DNA from: Clostridium sp.
Lineage (GTDB): Bacteria; Bacillota; Clostridia; Acetivibrionales; Acetivibrionaceae
Assembly (NCBI GenBank): GCA_012523755.1
Contig: JAAYTO010000251.1
Span: 1-38,512 of the forward strand
DNA length: 38,512 bases
Reading direction: 5' to 3'
Both the position numbers and the translations under genes were made by a program. The notes below the pieces were generated by a model. That model did no database searches and was not told where the DNA came from. It saw only the letters and a list, made by a program, of their open reading frames with translations. Below are positions 1 to 7,709 of the stretch, in pieces. Position 1 is the stretch's first letter. Each line of letters begins with the position of its first letter.

Positions 1-333
1 TAATGCATAACCAGCCAAACTTTCCAGAAAGAAGTTCACTAAATTAAAAGTATGAGGATTTCACATTGACCTTCAAAGCAAGTAAACCAATAAAATAACA
101 GGATGAAGAGATCATTGCCAACTTTTACTTGACACAAACAAGCATTAAGTGTGATTTGATATTGTATTTTGAATATGATAAAATTTTATTAGTAGACAAA
201 CTATGCGATTTGCAATAACAACAAAAGCTGTGCTTTCCAGTGCCACTTCGTATTATTTCTTAACACCATGGTTTGGTTTCTTTTTTGCGAACAAAAACAG
301 AGAAAAGAAAAGTTTTTAAGGGGTGTATTAATT
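1..333. other. upstream non-coding region of the GH26 gene
   Basis: No convincing gene lies in these 333 bases. The sequence is AT-rich. The only interpretable signal is the promoter listed at 156-184. If that promoter is right, the leader before the mannanase start is about 140 bases. I saw no riboswitch-like structure and no obvious sigma-I type element. Confidence 0.5.
156..184 (+). promoter_or_regulatory. candidate sigma-A promoter of the GH26 gene
   Basis: TTGATA (156-161) and TAAAAT (179-184) are separated by exactly 17 bases, close to the vegetative consensus. A second -35-like TTGACA sits at 129-134 but has only a poor -10 (TGATTT) at the right distance. The call rests on sequence match alone. 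Confidence 0.45.
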
Positions 334-2103
334 ATGAAGAAAGTCTTTGGTCGAGTATTGTCTCTTCTGACAACGATTGCAATGGTATGTTCGGTTCTAT
401 TGGTCATGCCTGTTTCAGTTCAGGCTGCAAGCTCCTTCCCCGTAAATGTTGAAGCAGAAGATTGCAGTCTTGGAAACGGTGCTGCTATTGCCACCAATGT
501 CTACGGAACTGAGTATCCCGGATACTCCGGTGAAGGATTTGTATGGGTATCCAATTCCGGTACAATAACGTTAGAGGTTACAGTTCCTGAAAATGCCATG
601 TATGAGCTTAAAACAAAATGTTGGATGTATCTTGGTGAAGAGGGTGAATCTAGGCTTCAGGCTATCAGCATCAACGGCCAGCCCAAAGGGGAGTTCTTTA
701 TTCCCAACAAAGGAAAATGGATTGATTTCAGTTTCGGCTACTTCTTCCTTGAAGCAGGCAAAACAATAATCGAGATTGGTTCTTCCGGCAGTTGGGGCTT
801 TATTCTGTATGATACAATAACCTTTGACTATGCCGATATGCCTGATCATAACATTGATCCGACTCCCTGTGATCCCAAAGCAACTGTGGAAACCAAAGCC
901 CTTATGAAGTATCTTACCGAAGTATACGGAAAATACGTTATTTCAGGACAACAGGAAATTTACGGCAGTGGAAACGACGGCAATTACGAACTGGAATTTG
1001 ATTATATTTATGATAAAACCGGCAAATATCCCGCAATCAGAGGTTTTGATTTTATGAATTATAATCCTCTGTACGGATGGGAAGACGGTACCACAGACCG
1101 TGTTATAGAGTGGGTTAAAGAACGGGGCGGTATCGCAACAGCATGCTGGCATATTAATATCCCCGCTGATTTTACAAGCTATACCCCCGGTGATGAACTG
1201 GATTGGACATATTGTACATATAAACCGACAAAAAGTTTTAACACAGCCAATTGTCTTGATAAAACAACAAAGGAACATGCTTATCTGATGCTTGCTATTG
1301 AAGATCTTGCCGAGCAACTCCTCATCCTTCAGGAGGAAAACATTCCTGTACTTTTCCGTCCTTTCCATGAAGCAGAAGGCTACAACAATACTGACGGTTC
1401 CGGTGCATGGTTCTGGTGGGGTTCCGGAGGTGCAGAAGTTTTCAAGGATCTCTGGAAGCTTCTTTACACAACCCTGACCGAAGAATATGGTCTTCATAAT
1501 TTAATATGGGAAGTAAACCTTTATACCTATGCAAATTCCTTTGAATGGTATCCCGGAGATGAGTATGTGGATATTGTTGCCTATGATAAATATGAAGGCT
1601 CACCCTACAGATGGGGTACAAGTGCTGCATCAACAATATTTCTCGCTCTGGTAAATTACACAAACGATACCAAAATGGTTGCAATGACTGAAAATGACGT
1701 TATACCTGACATTCAGAATATAGTTAATGAGGAAGCTTGGTGGCTGTATTTCTGCCCATGGTACGGTGATTTTATTCTTAGTCCTAACAATAATGACCCA
1801 AAGCTTTTAAACACCATCTACAACAGTGAATATGTAATCACTCTGGATGAACTTCCTGAAAACCTTTACGAATACGAAGATTCACCGATTTTTACTTATG
1901 GTGATTTGGATGGAGACAACGAAATCACTTCAACCGATCTTACTTTATTGAAAAGATACATCCTTAGAAAATTAAAAAAACTTGGTGTTCCGGAAGAAGC
2001 AGCAGATTTGGACGGAGACGGCGAAATCACTTCAACCGATCTTACTTTATTGAAAAGATATATCCTTAGAAAAATCAGAGAGTTTCCGGTTGCTCAAAAA
2101 TAA
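334..2103 (+). CDS. cellulosomal beta-mannanase: CBM35, GH26, type I dockerin
   Basis: Secreted enzyme of 589 residues, probably an endo-beta-1,4-mannanase bound to the cellulosome scaffold. In order: signal peptide (1-31, cleavage near VQA-AS); CBM35 carbohydrate-binding module (about 36-166); GH26 catalytic domain (about 185-515) with the acid/base Glu346 in RPFHEAEG and the probable nucleophile Glu453 in MTEND; and a C-terminal dockerin (about 522-589) with two calcium-loop repeats (DLDGDN and DLDGDG) each followed by STDLTLLKRYILRK. The start at 334 is preceded by AAGGGGTG; an in-frame start at 268 would put extra charged residues before the signal peptide and is rejected. The gene is monocistronic, with a promoter at 156-184 and a hairpin terminator after the stop. 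CBM35 and dockerin strongly imply a plant-wall mannan substrate; the exact specificity within GH26 is inferred. Confidence 0.95.
   Translation: MKKVFGRVLSLLTTIAMVCSVLLVMPVSVQAASSFPVNVEAEDCSLGNGAAIATNVYGTEYPGYSGEGFVWVSNSGTITLEVTVPENAMYELKTKCWMYLGEEGESRLQAISINGQPKGEFFIPNKGKWIDFSFGYFFLEAGKTIIEIGSSGSWGFILYDTITFDYADMPDHNIDPTPCDPKATVETKALMKYLTEVYGKYVISGQQEIYGSGNDGNYELEFDYIYDKTGKYPAIRGFDFMNYNPLYGWEDGTTDRVIEWVKERGGIATACWHINIPADFTSYTPGDELDWTYCTYKPTKSFNTANCLDKTTKEHAYLMLAIEDLAEQLLILQEENIPVLFRPFHEAEGYNNTDGSGAWFWWGSGGAEVFKDLWKLLYTTLTEEYGLHNLIWEVNLYTYANSFEWYPGDEYVDIVAYDKYEGSPYRWGTSAASTIFLALVNYTNDTKMVAMTENDVIPDIQNIVNEEAWWLYFCPWYGDFILSPNNNDPKLLNTIYNSEYVITLDELPENLYEYEDSPIFTYGDLDGDNEITSTDLTLLKRYILRKLKKLGVPEEAADLDGDGEITSTDLTLLKRYILRKIREFPVAQK
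1921..2073 (+). repeat. duplicated dockerin segment, 51 bp, two copies
   Basis: Bases 1921-1971 and 2023-2073 are identical except for one silent C/T change. Each encodes the second half of a dockerin repeat (EITSTDLTLLKRYILRK). The DNA identity exceeds what protein constraint requires, which suggests recent duplication or gene conversion within the domain. Confidence 0.85.
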
Positions 2104-2120
2104 TTGACTCAACCATACTA

Positions 2121-2175
2121 TGTGCAGGAATTATCCTCTTATGTAAACTGTCTGGAGGTATGCCTGCACATTTTT
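2121..2175 (+). terminator. putative rho-independent terminator after the GH26 gene
   Basis: TGTGCAGG (2121-2128) pairs perfectly with CCTGCACA (2163-2170) and is followed directly by five T residues (2171-2175). A shorter inner stem, CCTC with GAGG, can form in the loop. It lies 18 bases past the stop codon. The long loop makes it less than ideal. Confidence 0.5.
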
Positions 2176-2440
2176 CGTCTTCCCATTCATTCACTACCTC
2201 TATTGATTCTAAAACTGATTCTTTTGAAACATCGGCAATCCCATTATAATCCAGATTGTACGCCATGGATTCTACCATGCTTTTCTTTTTTTTCTTGAGT
2301 TCTTCTATATTTCAAAAATCCTAAGCTTTTTCCCTTGTAGGATATTTATCGTCAAAATTATTCTTTCCATAAGCATCGTCTATAAATATGTAACCACCTT
2401 TTTTAGCTGCTCCTGGCACAAAAATAACCCCACCGTCAGT
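2172..2440 (-). pseudogene. gene remnant with two in-frame stops
   Basis: One minus-strand frame stays protein-like from 2440 down to the mannanase terminator. It reads GGVIFVPGAAKKGGYIFIDD, then a segment ending TREKA, then stops TAG (2321-2323) and TGA (2312-2314), then a lysine-rich stretch and SMAYNLDYNGIADVSK and WEDEKC. No start codon or ribosome site precedes it, and a stop lies just upstream in frame. I do not recognise the family. It lies downstream of, and on the same strand as, two other damaged genes, so it was perhaps once part of that set. It could also be fortuitous open frame, but composition and the length of readable sequence on both sides of the stops favour a decayed gene. 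Confidence 0.4.
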
Positions 2441-2504
2441 TTATAACATCGTCAGGATGACATCGAACGAAGAGACCGTCCCCTGTTTTATGATACTCTG
2501 TTTA

Positions 2505-3671
2505 TCAGTACAACAGCTGTATATCTGAAATGCATATATCATTATATTTTGTACCCGGTTCAGTATCCATTAGAACCATTTTTACCTGTTTTGTAACTAC
2601 AGGTTTTTCAAAATAAAACACGTCTGAATATGCTGTTGAATCAGTGTAGCCGTCCAGTTCATAAAAGGTTTCCATAATTTTTAAATCAAACTCTTTTTAT
2701 TCATCGTCAAATATCAGCTTTATTCTCTTGACCTTTCCATTGTTTTCATAGGACTCAAGAGATTTGAAATATCCGTTTGCAATTGCAAAACCATATAATT
2801 CCTGATTTTTATCAAGGTTTATTGTAACATATTGTCCAACGGATCCGTTGGTGTTTTCCGGAACCCACGCAGTCTTATAATTATTATCCAATATATTTTT
2901 TATATAATAAGTTCCGGAAGAATCCGTCAATTCCGAAGATGCTTCTATGCTTCTAATATAATTTTCATTTCCAAACGTAATTTTTTCAATCGTACAGCCA
3001 AAGTTACTCTCCGGATTGATTACCCCTTCGGCAACAAACCTGTATAATGGATCATAAGTACCGGTGAACTCCATACAAGAGCCGCGATATACATAACCTG
3101 TTATAATCAATTGTTTACCCTGCACATTCTTGATATTGCAAATAACAGCTGATGGTTTGGGTTCACCTGAAGCTATTGGAAAATGCCATTTTTTACTTTC
3201 TTTATCATAGTATTCCCCATAATTGGATTCAGTAATTTTCTTTTCATCAACGGCTACACCCAAAAGACCTGTTGTTATCTTGTTGACATCTGAATTTGTA
3301 ACAACTAAACTATGTTCAATTTGCTCATATGATATACCTGGAAGCTTGTTAAAAAAACTGTCCAGAAGATAACTATAGAACCAATTAAATAAATCATTAT
3401 TGGCTATATCCTTTGAAAGAAATTCCTGATGAGCATCGGTTCTGTTCCAAAATCCTGGAATTACCTGTTCAAGCATTTCAATTTGCTCATCTGTAAGGTT
3501 ATTTTCGCTTGAAATGTCATTTCCGCCTGAAGTAGTATTTCCGCCTGAAATATCAGGAGTGTTTAGATTACCATTAACAATTGGAGCTTTATTTCCCCCT
3601 TTATTACCACACCCTGCCAGTAAGCTAATTGTTGTAATTATAATAAAAATTAAAACTATTTTATTTTTCAT
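2505..3671 (-). pseudogene. lipoprotein with C-terminal discoidin-like domain, interrupted by an in-frame TAA
   Basis: The readable protein begins with a lipoprotein signal (lipobox LAGC, Cys20) followed by a Gly/Ser/Asn-rich linker to about residue 55, a middle domain of unknown function, and from about residue 240 a beta-sandwich resembling the discoidin-like (NADase-type glycan-binding) domain found in many clostridial surface proteins. At codon 325 (2697-2699) there is a TAA directly after GAA. The same frame then stays open for 63 codons, with clear domain continuation (KEFDLKIMETFYELDGYTDS and later YNDICISDIQLLY), and ends in TGA at 2505-2507. As written, the product is 324 residues and lacks the last strands of the domain. 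AAGGAG stands just before the ATG at 3671. This is a nonsense mutation, a sequence error or, less likely, readthrough. Confidence 0.75.
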
Positions 3672-3803
3672 ATGTAAAACTCCTTCTTTACATTTTGTAT
3701 CATTTTATCATATTTATATAAAAAAATAAAACACCTGCTATACGGGTTATCACGGTAGAAGCACGAACCCGCCCCCACATTCTGACTTTACTTGAATCCT
3801 TTG

Positions 3804-4115
3804 TTAAAAATAATTTTCTTTACAATAAAAATGCGGATCCACGTTATGACTTTGGTCTTTATAAATACAATAGGGGAAACATTCAAAATAGAAGCATTTT
3901 GAAAGAAAGGTTAAAGAATCTATATCTTTTTGAGTACATTGTTTTATATTGACCTTTCCAATATTCAAGTATGCATGAACATCATTAACTAATGCATCGA
4001 TATCCTTGTCTTCTCTTAGTTTCTTAGGCATAGCCTTATACATTTCCGATATAAGTAATCTCAAATCTTATTCTTTATACTTTTTTATCAATTCCCTAAG
4101 CTCTGACACTAACAT
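3804..4115 (-). pseudogene. small DUF6155-like gene with TAA at codon 16
   Basis: From an ATG at 4115, which has GAAGGG upstream and lies 15 bases after the cupin stop, the frame reads MLVSELRELIKKYKE, then TAA (4068-4070), then continues in frame as DLRLLISEMYKAMPKKLRED and on to a stop at 3804. The joined text reads as one helical protein of about 100 residues and resembles the N-terminal part of DUF6155-type proteins from memory; that family link is tentative. Without the stop it would be the third gene of the cupin/CoA-binding group. A TTG at 4064 could restart translation but has no ribosome site. Confidence 0.6.
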
Positions 4116-4130
4116 TACTTATTTATCCCT

Positions 4131-4469
4131 TCAAACATTTAATGCTTGTTTTTTGTAAAATTTGGGACTTGGTGCTTTTACCACAAAAAACTCAAGCACA
4201 TCATCATGTTGATTCGACACATTCATTTTTGTATTATAAGGAATGGTCAGAATACTGCCTGCCGGATAAGTATGTTCCTCTTGCTCATCAAGTTTTAAAG
4301 TAATAATCCCCTTTATGACAAGCATGTAAACATTTGAGTTTGAAAAATGCTCCGGCAGAGAATCACCTTTTGTCAGCACCATATGATTAATATTGACATT
4401 CTCATCGTCAATGATTCTTTCAATAATTTTTGTATTCACCTGCTGAAACATATATTTGTTTTCAATCAT
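4131..4469 (-). CDS. small cupin-domain protein
   Basis: A 112-residue single-domain cupin with no signal peptide, so cytosolic. The central part (residues about 35-100) shows the alternating beta-strand pattern of the fold, with LPEHFSNSNVYMLVIKG as cupin motif 1 and YPAGSILTIP leading to motif 2. The usual metal-binding histidines are poorly conserved: one His in LPEH and one in QHDD. Metal binding and any enzymatic role are therefore uncertain, and a sensing or detoxification role is only a guess. The start has AAGGGGG upstream. It follows the CoA-binding protein by 31 bases and precedes the broken DUF6155-like gene, forming a probable three-gene unit. Confidence 0.8.
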   Translation of the reverse strand: MIENKYMFQQVNTKIIERIIDDENVNINHMVLTKGDSLPEHFSNSNVYMLVIKGIITLKLDEQEEHTYPAGSILTIPYNTKMNVSNQHDDVLEFFVVKAPSPKFYKKQALNV

Positions 4470-4500
4470 ACTAAAAAGCCCCCTTCTTCAGTAATAAAAC

Positions 4501-4875
4501 TTATCTTGCGGCTACCAAAACACATGCCTGTACCGTCTCTAAGCCAAGTTTTTTTGCCAGTTCAAGCACCTCACTATCATGGGTACCCGGCTGAAACCAG
4601 ATATATTTAATCCCCAACTTTGCTGCCTCTTCAATGACAGGCTTCGCCCGTTTTGGGGAAACGACCATGTCGATAACATCAGGCAATTTGGGAAGTGATG
4701 ACAAATCCTTGTAGCAAGGATCACCTTCTACAGTATCATATAACGGATTTACTGCATATACCTCATATCCCTTGCTTTTTAGCTTTTTATATATCATGTT
4801 TCCGTACTTATCAGGATTCTGATTGGCACCGACAACTGCCCACACCTTTTTTTCCAGCATTAATTCCTCGAGCAT
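4501..4875 (-). CDS. CoA-binding domain protein (YccU-like)
   Basis: A 124-residue protein consisting of one Rossmann-type CoA_binding_2 domain. Hallmarks are VWAVVGANQNPDKYGNMI near the N-terminus (nucleotide-binding loop), VYAVNPLYDTVEG, the strand LPDVIDMVVSP, and GIKYIWFQPGTHDSEV near the C-terminus. Members are related to the CoA-binding subunit of succinyl-CoA synthetase but lack the catalytic half; their cellular role is not settled. AGGAGG seven bases before the ATG at 4875 fixes the start. It is probably the first gene of a unit with the cupin gene downstream. Confidence 0.88.
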   Translation of the reverse strand: MLEELMLEKKVWAVVGANQNPDKYGNMIYKKLKSKGYEVYAVNPLYDTVEGDPCYKDLSSLPKLPDVIDMVVSPKRAKPVIEEAAKLGIKYIWFQPGTHDSEVLELAKKLGLETVQACVLVAAR

Positions 4876-5123
4876 AAGAATGCCTCCTGTTCGTATTTAA
4901 TATATACCGCTTTAATATAGTTTACCACATAAGAATTTCCTCAAACCAAAATCTTTCAAATTATATTCATCGGTGAAGCCTCAACCATCCCGGTTGCATT
5001 AGATAAAGTGTGAATAAAACGTCCCCATACCTGAACAGATGAAATTCCTCACTTAACCACATTCAGGTTCTTTTACTGTTAACACTATAGATTTTACCAA
5101 ACCGCATATTCAGATGATCATAC

Positions 5124-5654
5124 TTATTTTATTGTGTTAAGACAGTTTCTTACTTTGAACCAGTACATAGAATATGCACATAATAATAGGACTATGGCGG
5201 TCAAACTCAGATCATTCACAAAAGACATAATGAAAGCAAGTGTAGCCCTTGTACCATATATTTCTGCCGTAATTCCCCCTGCAATAATCTTTAAAGAAAA
5301 CATGTAATTTTCAATAAAATTTACTACTACAGGAATTATGAAAATAGAAATATATGAACTAATGCAAAGTAGACTACCAAAGCCAAAGGTAGATACTGAA
5401 CCCGTCTTCAGCTTATTAGAAAAGATAATATAAAATACTGCGAAAATAACTGTTGTCAAAACCGCAACTATAACATATCCCCAATTAATATAAAATTCGT
5501 AAGGGTAATTAAGGATGTTTGCAACTATCTCCACAAACGGCTTTTGCACAAGTGTTATAAAAAGAGAAAGAGTAAAATATAAAAGCTGCAGTATAAGAGA
5601 AATGTTTAGAAGTGTTTGTATCGACCTAACCCCTTTATTATCGTTTTGTACCAT
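5124..5654 (-). CDS. four-segment membrane protein, function unknown
   Basis: A 176-residue hydrophobic protein not recognised as any family. Four membrane segments are visible, at roughly residues 17-37, 60-80, 90-115 and 145-166, with a short charged N-terminus (QNDNKGVRS) and a cationic C-terminus. GGGAGG lies 8 bases before the ATG at 5654; a GTG one codon earlier is also possible. It stands alone between BlaI and the CoA-binding gene, on the same strand. Clostridia often place such small membrane proteins beside regulators, but no partnership can be shown here. Confidence 0.7.
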   Translation of the reverse strand: MVQNDNKGVRSIQTLLNISLILQLLYFTLSLFITLVQKPFVEIVANILNYPYEFYINWGYVIVAVLTTVIFAVFYIIFSNKLKTGSVSTFGFGSLLCISSYISIFIIPVVVNFIENYMFSLKIIAGGITAEIYGTRATLAFIMSFVNDLSLTAIVLLLCAYSMYWFKVRNCLNTIK

Positions 5655-5757
5655 CACAAAATCCTCCCTTTATAAATATAAATAATTTGTTCTATTATTT
5701 CTATTTAACGACAATCCTGCATAATGATATTATCATACCATATTTATATCCATATTT

Positions 5758-5847
5758 CTATTGTTCCCCGGAGCCGAATATTACTATTAATTCACCATTT
5801 TCTGCATCTATATAAGCTGTAAAATCAATTCTCCCACTGTTCATCAT
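5758..5847 (-). pseudogene. 29-codon remnant downstream of blaI
   Basis: A short frame between two stops reads MMNSGRIDFTAYIDAENG and ends IFGSGEQ. The text resembles the end of a peptidase propeptide or PepSY-like domain, in which a strand ending YIDAxTGE is common. No ribosome site precedes it. Genes for BlaR1-type sensors normally sit directly downstream of blaI, so this may be the tail of a deleted neighbour. That reading is inference. Confidence 0.3.
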
Positions 5848-5912
5848 TTAAAAAAAGCATAATGGAAGATACAATGCTTGTATTCAATAAATTTTTGAAA
5901 ATTAAAGTCAAG

Positions 5913-6287
5913 CTATCCATCCCTTTCCCCCTTTTTATCCAACAATTCTCTCAGCTCCTTTATTTCATCCCTGGTCAGATTTTCGTTCTTAATCAAAGAA
6001 GCCATAAATTCTTTTACTGAGCCGTTAAATATTTTATTTATAAAATCCCTGTTTTCTTTCTTAATGCACTCATCTTTTGAAATTACCGCATAATATATAT
6101 AGGATCTGCCTTCTACACGATAACCCGCCACACCTTTTTTAACCAGCCTTGAGAGCAGAGTTCTTACGGTTCTGTCACTCCAACCAGTATCTTCTAAAGC
6201 CTGTGCAACTTCGGATGCCAGCAGTTCTTTGCCCTCCCATAATACTTCCATCACTTTCCACTCGGCTGTTGATATCTTTTGTTTCAA
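5913..6287 (-). CDS. blaI: BlaI/MecI-family transcriptional repressor
   Basis: A 124-residue winged-helix repressor. The opening KQKISTAEWKVMEVLWEG, the recognition helix region WSDRTVRTLLSRLVKKG and the wing YRVEGRSYIYYAVISKDE are typical, and the C-terminal helices match the dimerisation domain that a BlaR1 protease normally cleaves. I place the start at a TTG (6285-6287) five bases after GGGGTGG; longer in-frame extensions run through the operators and into gerB and are not credible. Its promoter contains two inverted repeats, so it should repress itself. No intact M56 sensor is adjacent: only a short remnant lies downstream, and a broken M56 gene lies at 22857-24195. The signal and target genes are unknown. 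Confidence 0.92.
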   Translation of the reverse strand: MKQKISTAEWKVMEVLWEGKELLASEVAQALEDTGWSDRTVRTLLSRLVKKGVAGYRVEGRSYIYYAVISKDECIKKENRDFINKIFNGSVKEFMASLIKNENLTRDEIKELRELLDKKGERDG

Positions 6288-6305
6288 AATAACCACCCCA
6301 TAACC

Positions 6306-6321
6306 TATTATAGTTGTAATA
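6306..6321 (-). promoter_or_regulatory. BlaI-type operator, downstream copy
   Basis: On the plus strand this is TATTATAGTTGTAATA: two heptamer arms (TATTATA, TGTAATA) around a two-base centre, with one mismatch from perfect symmetry. It falls just past the expected transcription start of blaI and matches the TTACA-N2-TGTAA half-site layout of BlaI/MecI operators. Confidence 0.7.
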
Positions 6322-6330
6322 CTTAAGATA

Positions 6331-6359
6331 GTATTACAACTGTAATAGATAAAAGTCAA
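6331..6359 (-). promoter_or_regulatory. blaI promoter
   Basis: On the minus strand, TTGACT (6359-6354) and TAATAC (6336-6331) are separated by 17 bases. The -35 box overlaps the TGA stop of gerB, so blaI has its own promoter tucked against the germination operon. Operator 6332-6347 covers the spacer end and the -10 box. Confidence 0.7.
6332..6347 (-). promoter_or_regulatory. BlaI-type operator, upstream copy
   Basis: TATTACAACTGTAATA is a perfect inverted repeat of TATTACA around a two-base centre. It overlaps the -10 box of the blaI promoter, and its start lies 26 bases from that of the second operator. This is the standard arrangement for autorepression. Confidence 0.75.
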
Positions 6360-7456
6360 GAGGCTTTTTTTATCCCTTTCTTTATCAAATGTACTATAAA
6401 AAGCAGAAGGGGCAGAATAAATCCATTCGTGGTGGCGTAGGGCATCCAAACAAGATTAACCCAATTTATCTGATATATGTCATCGGGAAAAACAATCTCT
6501 GACATCACCAATATGATAAGCCCCATGGGAATAACAATTTTCTTATGATCCTTCAATCCAAGAAGCTGCGAAAGACCCAACACAGCTGCATAGAAAACCA
6601 GGGTACCCATCATGAACTGTGTAATGATCCAGGTGCCGGCAACAATAAATTCAAGCCTTGTAAATATGATGCCAAGCCTTATTTCTTTGGCAAGCAGATA
6701 TGTCGGATACTTCAAAATGGCGGTAATTTTACCTCCCAGAACCAGTACTGACATTAGGATTGTTATGAAGGTGATGAAGCCTGCAAACAAAAAACCTTTA
6801 AATATCGATTTTTTAGCTTCTGAAAGATTATCTATGTTCGCCGGATATATCATCATCAAAAGGACAACAGGGAATATTATAAAGCATGACAAAACGTATG
6901 AACCTTTAAATACAGGAGCCATACCATTTTCTAAAACCGGTTGCAGGTTTTCAAATTTTATATTAGGAGAAACAAGAACTACCGTCAAAACCGACAGAAC
7001 CAAAACAAAAAGTATATATAGTTCGGAAGCCCGTGCAATTGTTTCTATTCCATATAATACGGCTATTACGACCGCTATCATAAACAACAGGTTTATAACA
7101 TAGGGAGGTGTTTCGGGCATGGCTTGCGTTGCCACAAAATCACCGACATACCACGGCACATGATAGGCAAGAGTCAGACATATGGATATATAACTGACCG
7201 CAGCAATCGTGCCAATCCATCTTCCCAATATCTTTTTTATAATCTCAACAAATGTTAATCCGGGATACTGACTGCCCAAAAACCAACATATCCATATCAC
7301 CGGCATACCAAGTATAGGAGTCAGCAATGCCGAAATCCATGCGTCTTGTTTAGCTATGGCCGCTATTGCGGAAGCAATAACGATAACCGAACCTCCAAAA
7401 GCTGCATTAGCGGTTAATGAAAAAAGCTGATAATTTGTAATTTTCATTTTTTCCAT
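6356..7456 (-). CDS. gerB: spore germination permease GerB (GerAB/EndA family)
   Basis: A 366-residue polytopic membrane protein of the amino acid/polyamine/organocation superfamily, with about ten hydrophobic segments starting at ITNYQLFSLTANAAFGGSV. In known germinant receptors the B subunit of the inner spore membrane carries the germinant-binding pocket. It is the last gene of the operon, 12 bases after the small membrane gene. GAGG lies 8 bases before the ATG at 7456. The length is usual for the family and I see no damage. The germinant cannot be deduced. Confidence 0.93.
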   Translation of the reverse strand: MEKMKITNYQLFSLTANAAFGGSVIVIASAIAAIAKQDAWISALLTPILGMPVIWICWFLGSQYPGLTFVEIIKKILGRWIGTIAAVSYISICLTLAYHVPWYVGDFVATQAMPETPPYVINLLFMIAVVIAVLYGIETIARASELYILFVLVLSVLTVVLVSPNIKFENLQPVLENGMAPVFKGSYVLSCFIIFPVVLLMMIYPANIDNLSEAKKSIFKGFLFAGFITFITILMSVLVLGGKITAILKYPTYLLAKEIRLGIIFTRLEFIVAGTWIITQFMMGTLVFYAAVLGLSQLLGLKDHKKIVIPMGLIILVMSEIVFPDDIYQINWVNLVWMPYATTNGFILPLLLFIVHLIKKGIKKAS

Positions 7457-7468
7457 ATTCCAAACCTC

Positions 7469-7708
7469 TCATTTTGTTATACTTTTCATGGTTTCTGCAA
7501 GCGGCGAATAAACCCAGGCAATAAAGTCTGAAGGGTTGGGTATTTCCACATCAAGGCTTTTAAATACCGCCAATACCGTGCCTGTCCCAAGCAATATACA
7601 AAAAATCCATAATTCCCTGTAAAGCCTTTGTTCCAGCATCTTCGGTATCTCTACAATACAAATCACAGTGCTGAACACCGATATCGCCAAAATAGACATT
7701 ATAGCCAT
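7469..7708 (-). CDS. small membrane protein of the germination operon
   Basis: A 79-residue protein with two hydrophobic segments (about 4-20 and 34-50) joined by a basic/acidic loop (PKMLEQRLYREL) and followed by a short polar tail. Many clostridial and Bacillus ger operons encode such a two-helix D-type protein that modulates the receptor; position and topology support that assignment, the sequence alone does not. The ATG at 7708 starts one base after the gerC stop, and a GAGGA site lies within the end of gerC, so translation is probably coupled. Confidence 0.82.
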   Translation of the reverse strand: MAIMSILAISVFSTVICIVEIPKMLEQRLYRELWIFCILLGTGTVLAVFKSLDVEIPNPSDFIAWVYSPLAETMKSITK

Positions 7709-7709
7709 C

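Noticed and set aside
943-1497. 184-codon reverse open frame inside the mannanase gene
   Set aside because: It is antisense to well-conserved catalytic sequence, Cys/Phe/Ile-rich, without ribosome site; a mirror of codon bias.
3743-3771. CGGGTT/AACCCG hairpin after the broken small gene
   Set aside because: Only six base pairs with a 17-base loop; the T-rich run begins well beyond the stem.
2505-4115. TAA read as a sense codon in this organism
   Set aside because: Many intact genes in the window end normally at TAA (for example GH26, the AddB-like nuclease and the sigma factor), so the two internal TAA codons are local defects, not a changed code.
5029-5068. Inverted repeat ACCTGAA/TTCAGGT as a terminator
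   Set aside because: Seven-base stem with a 26-base loop and no T run on the minus strand, where one would be needed.
6288-6449. N-terminal extension of BlaI
   Set aside because: It would run through both operators and into gerB, and gives a length 54 residues above the family norm.
6612-7103. 163-codon forward frame opposite gerB
   Set aside because: It lies fully antisense to a clear membrane protein and has no family-like motif or ribosome site.
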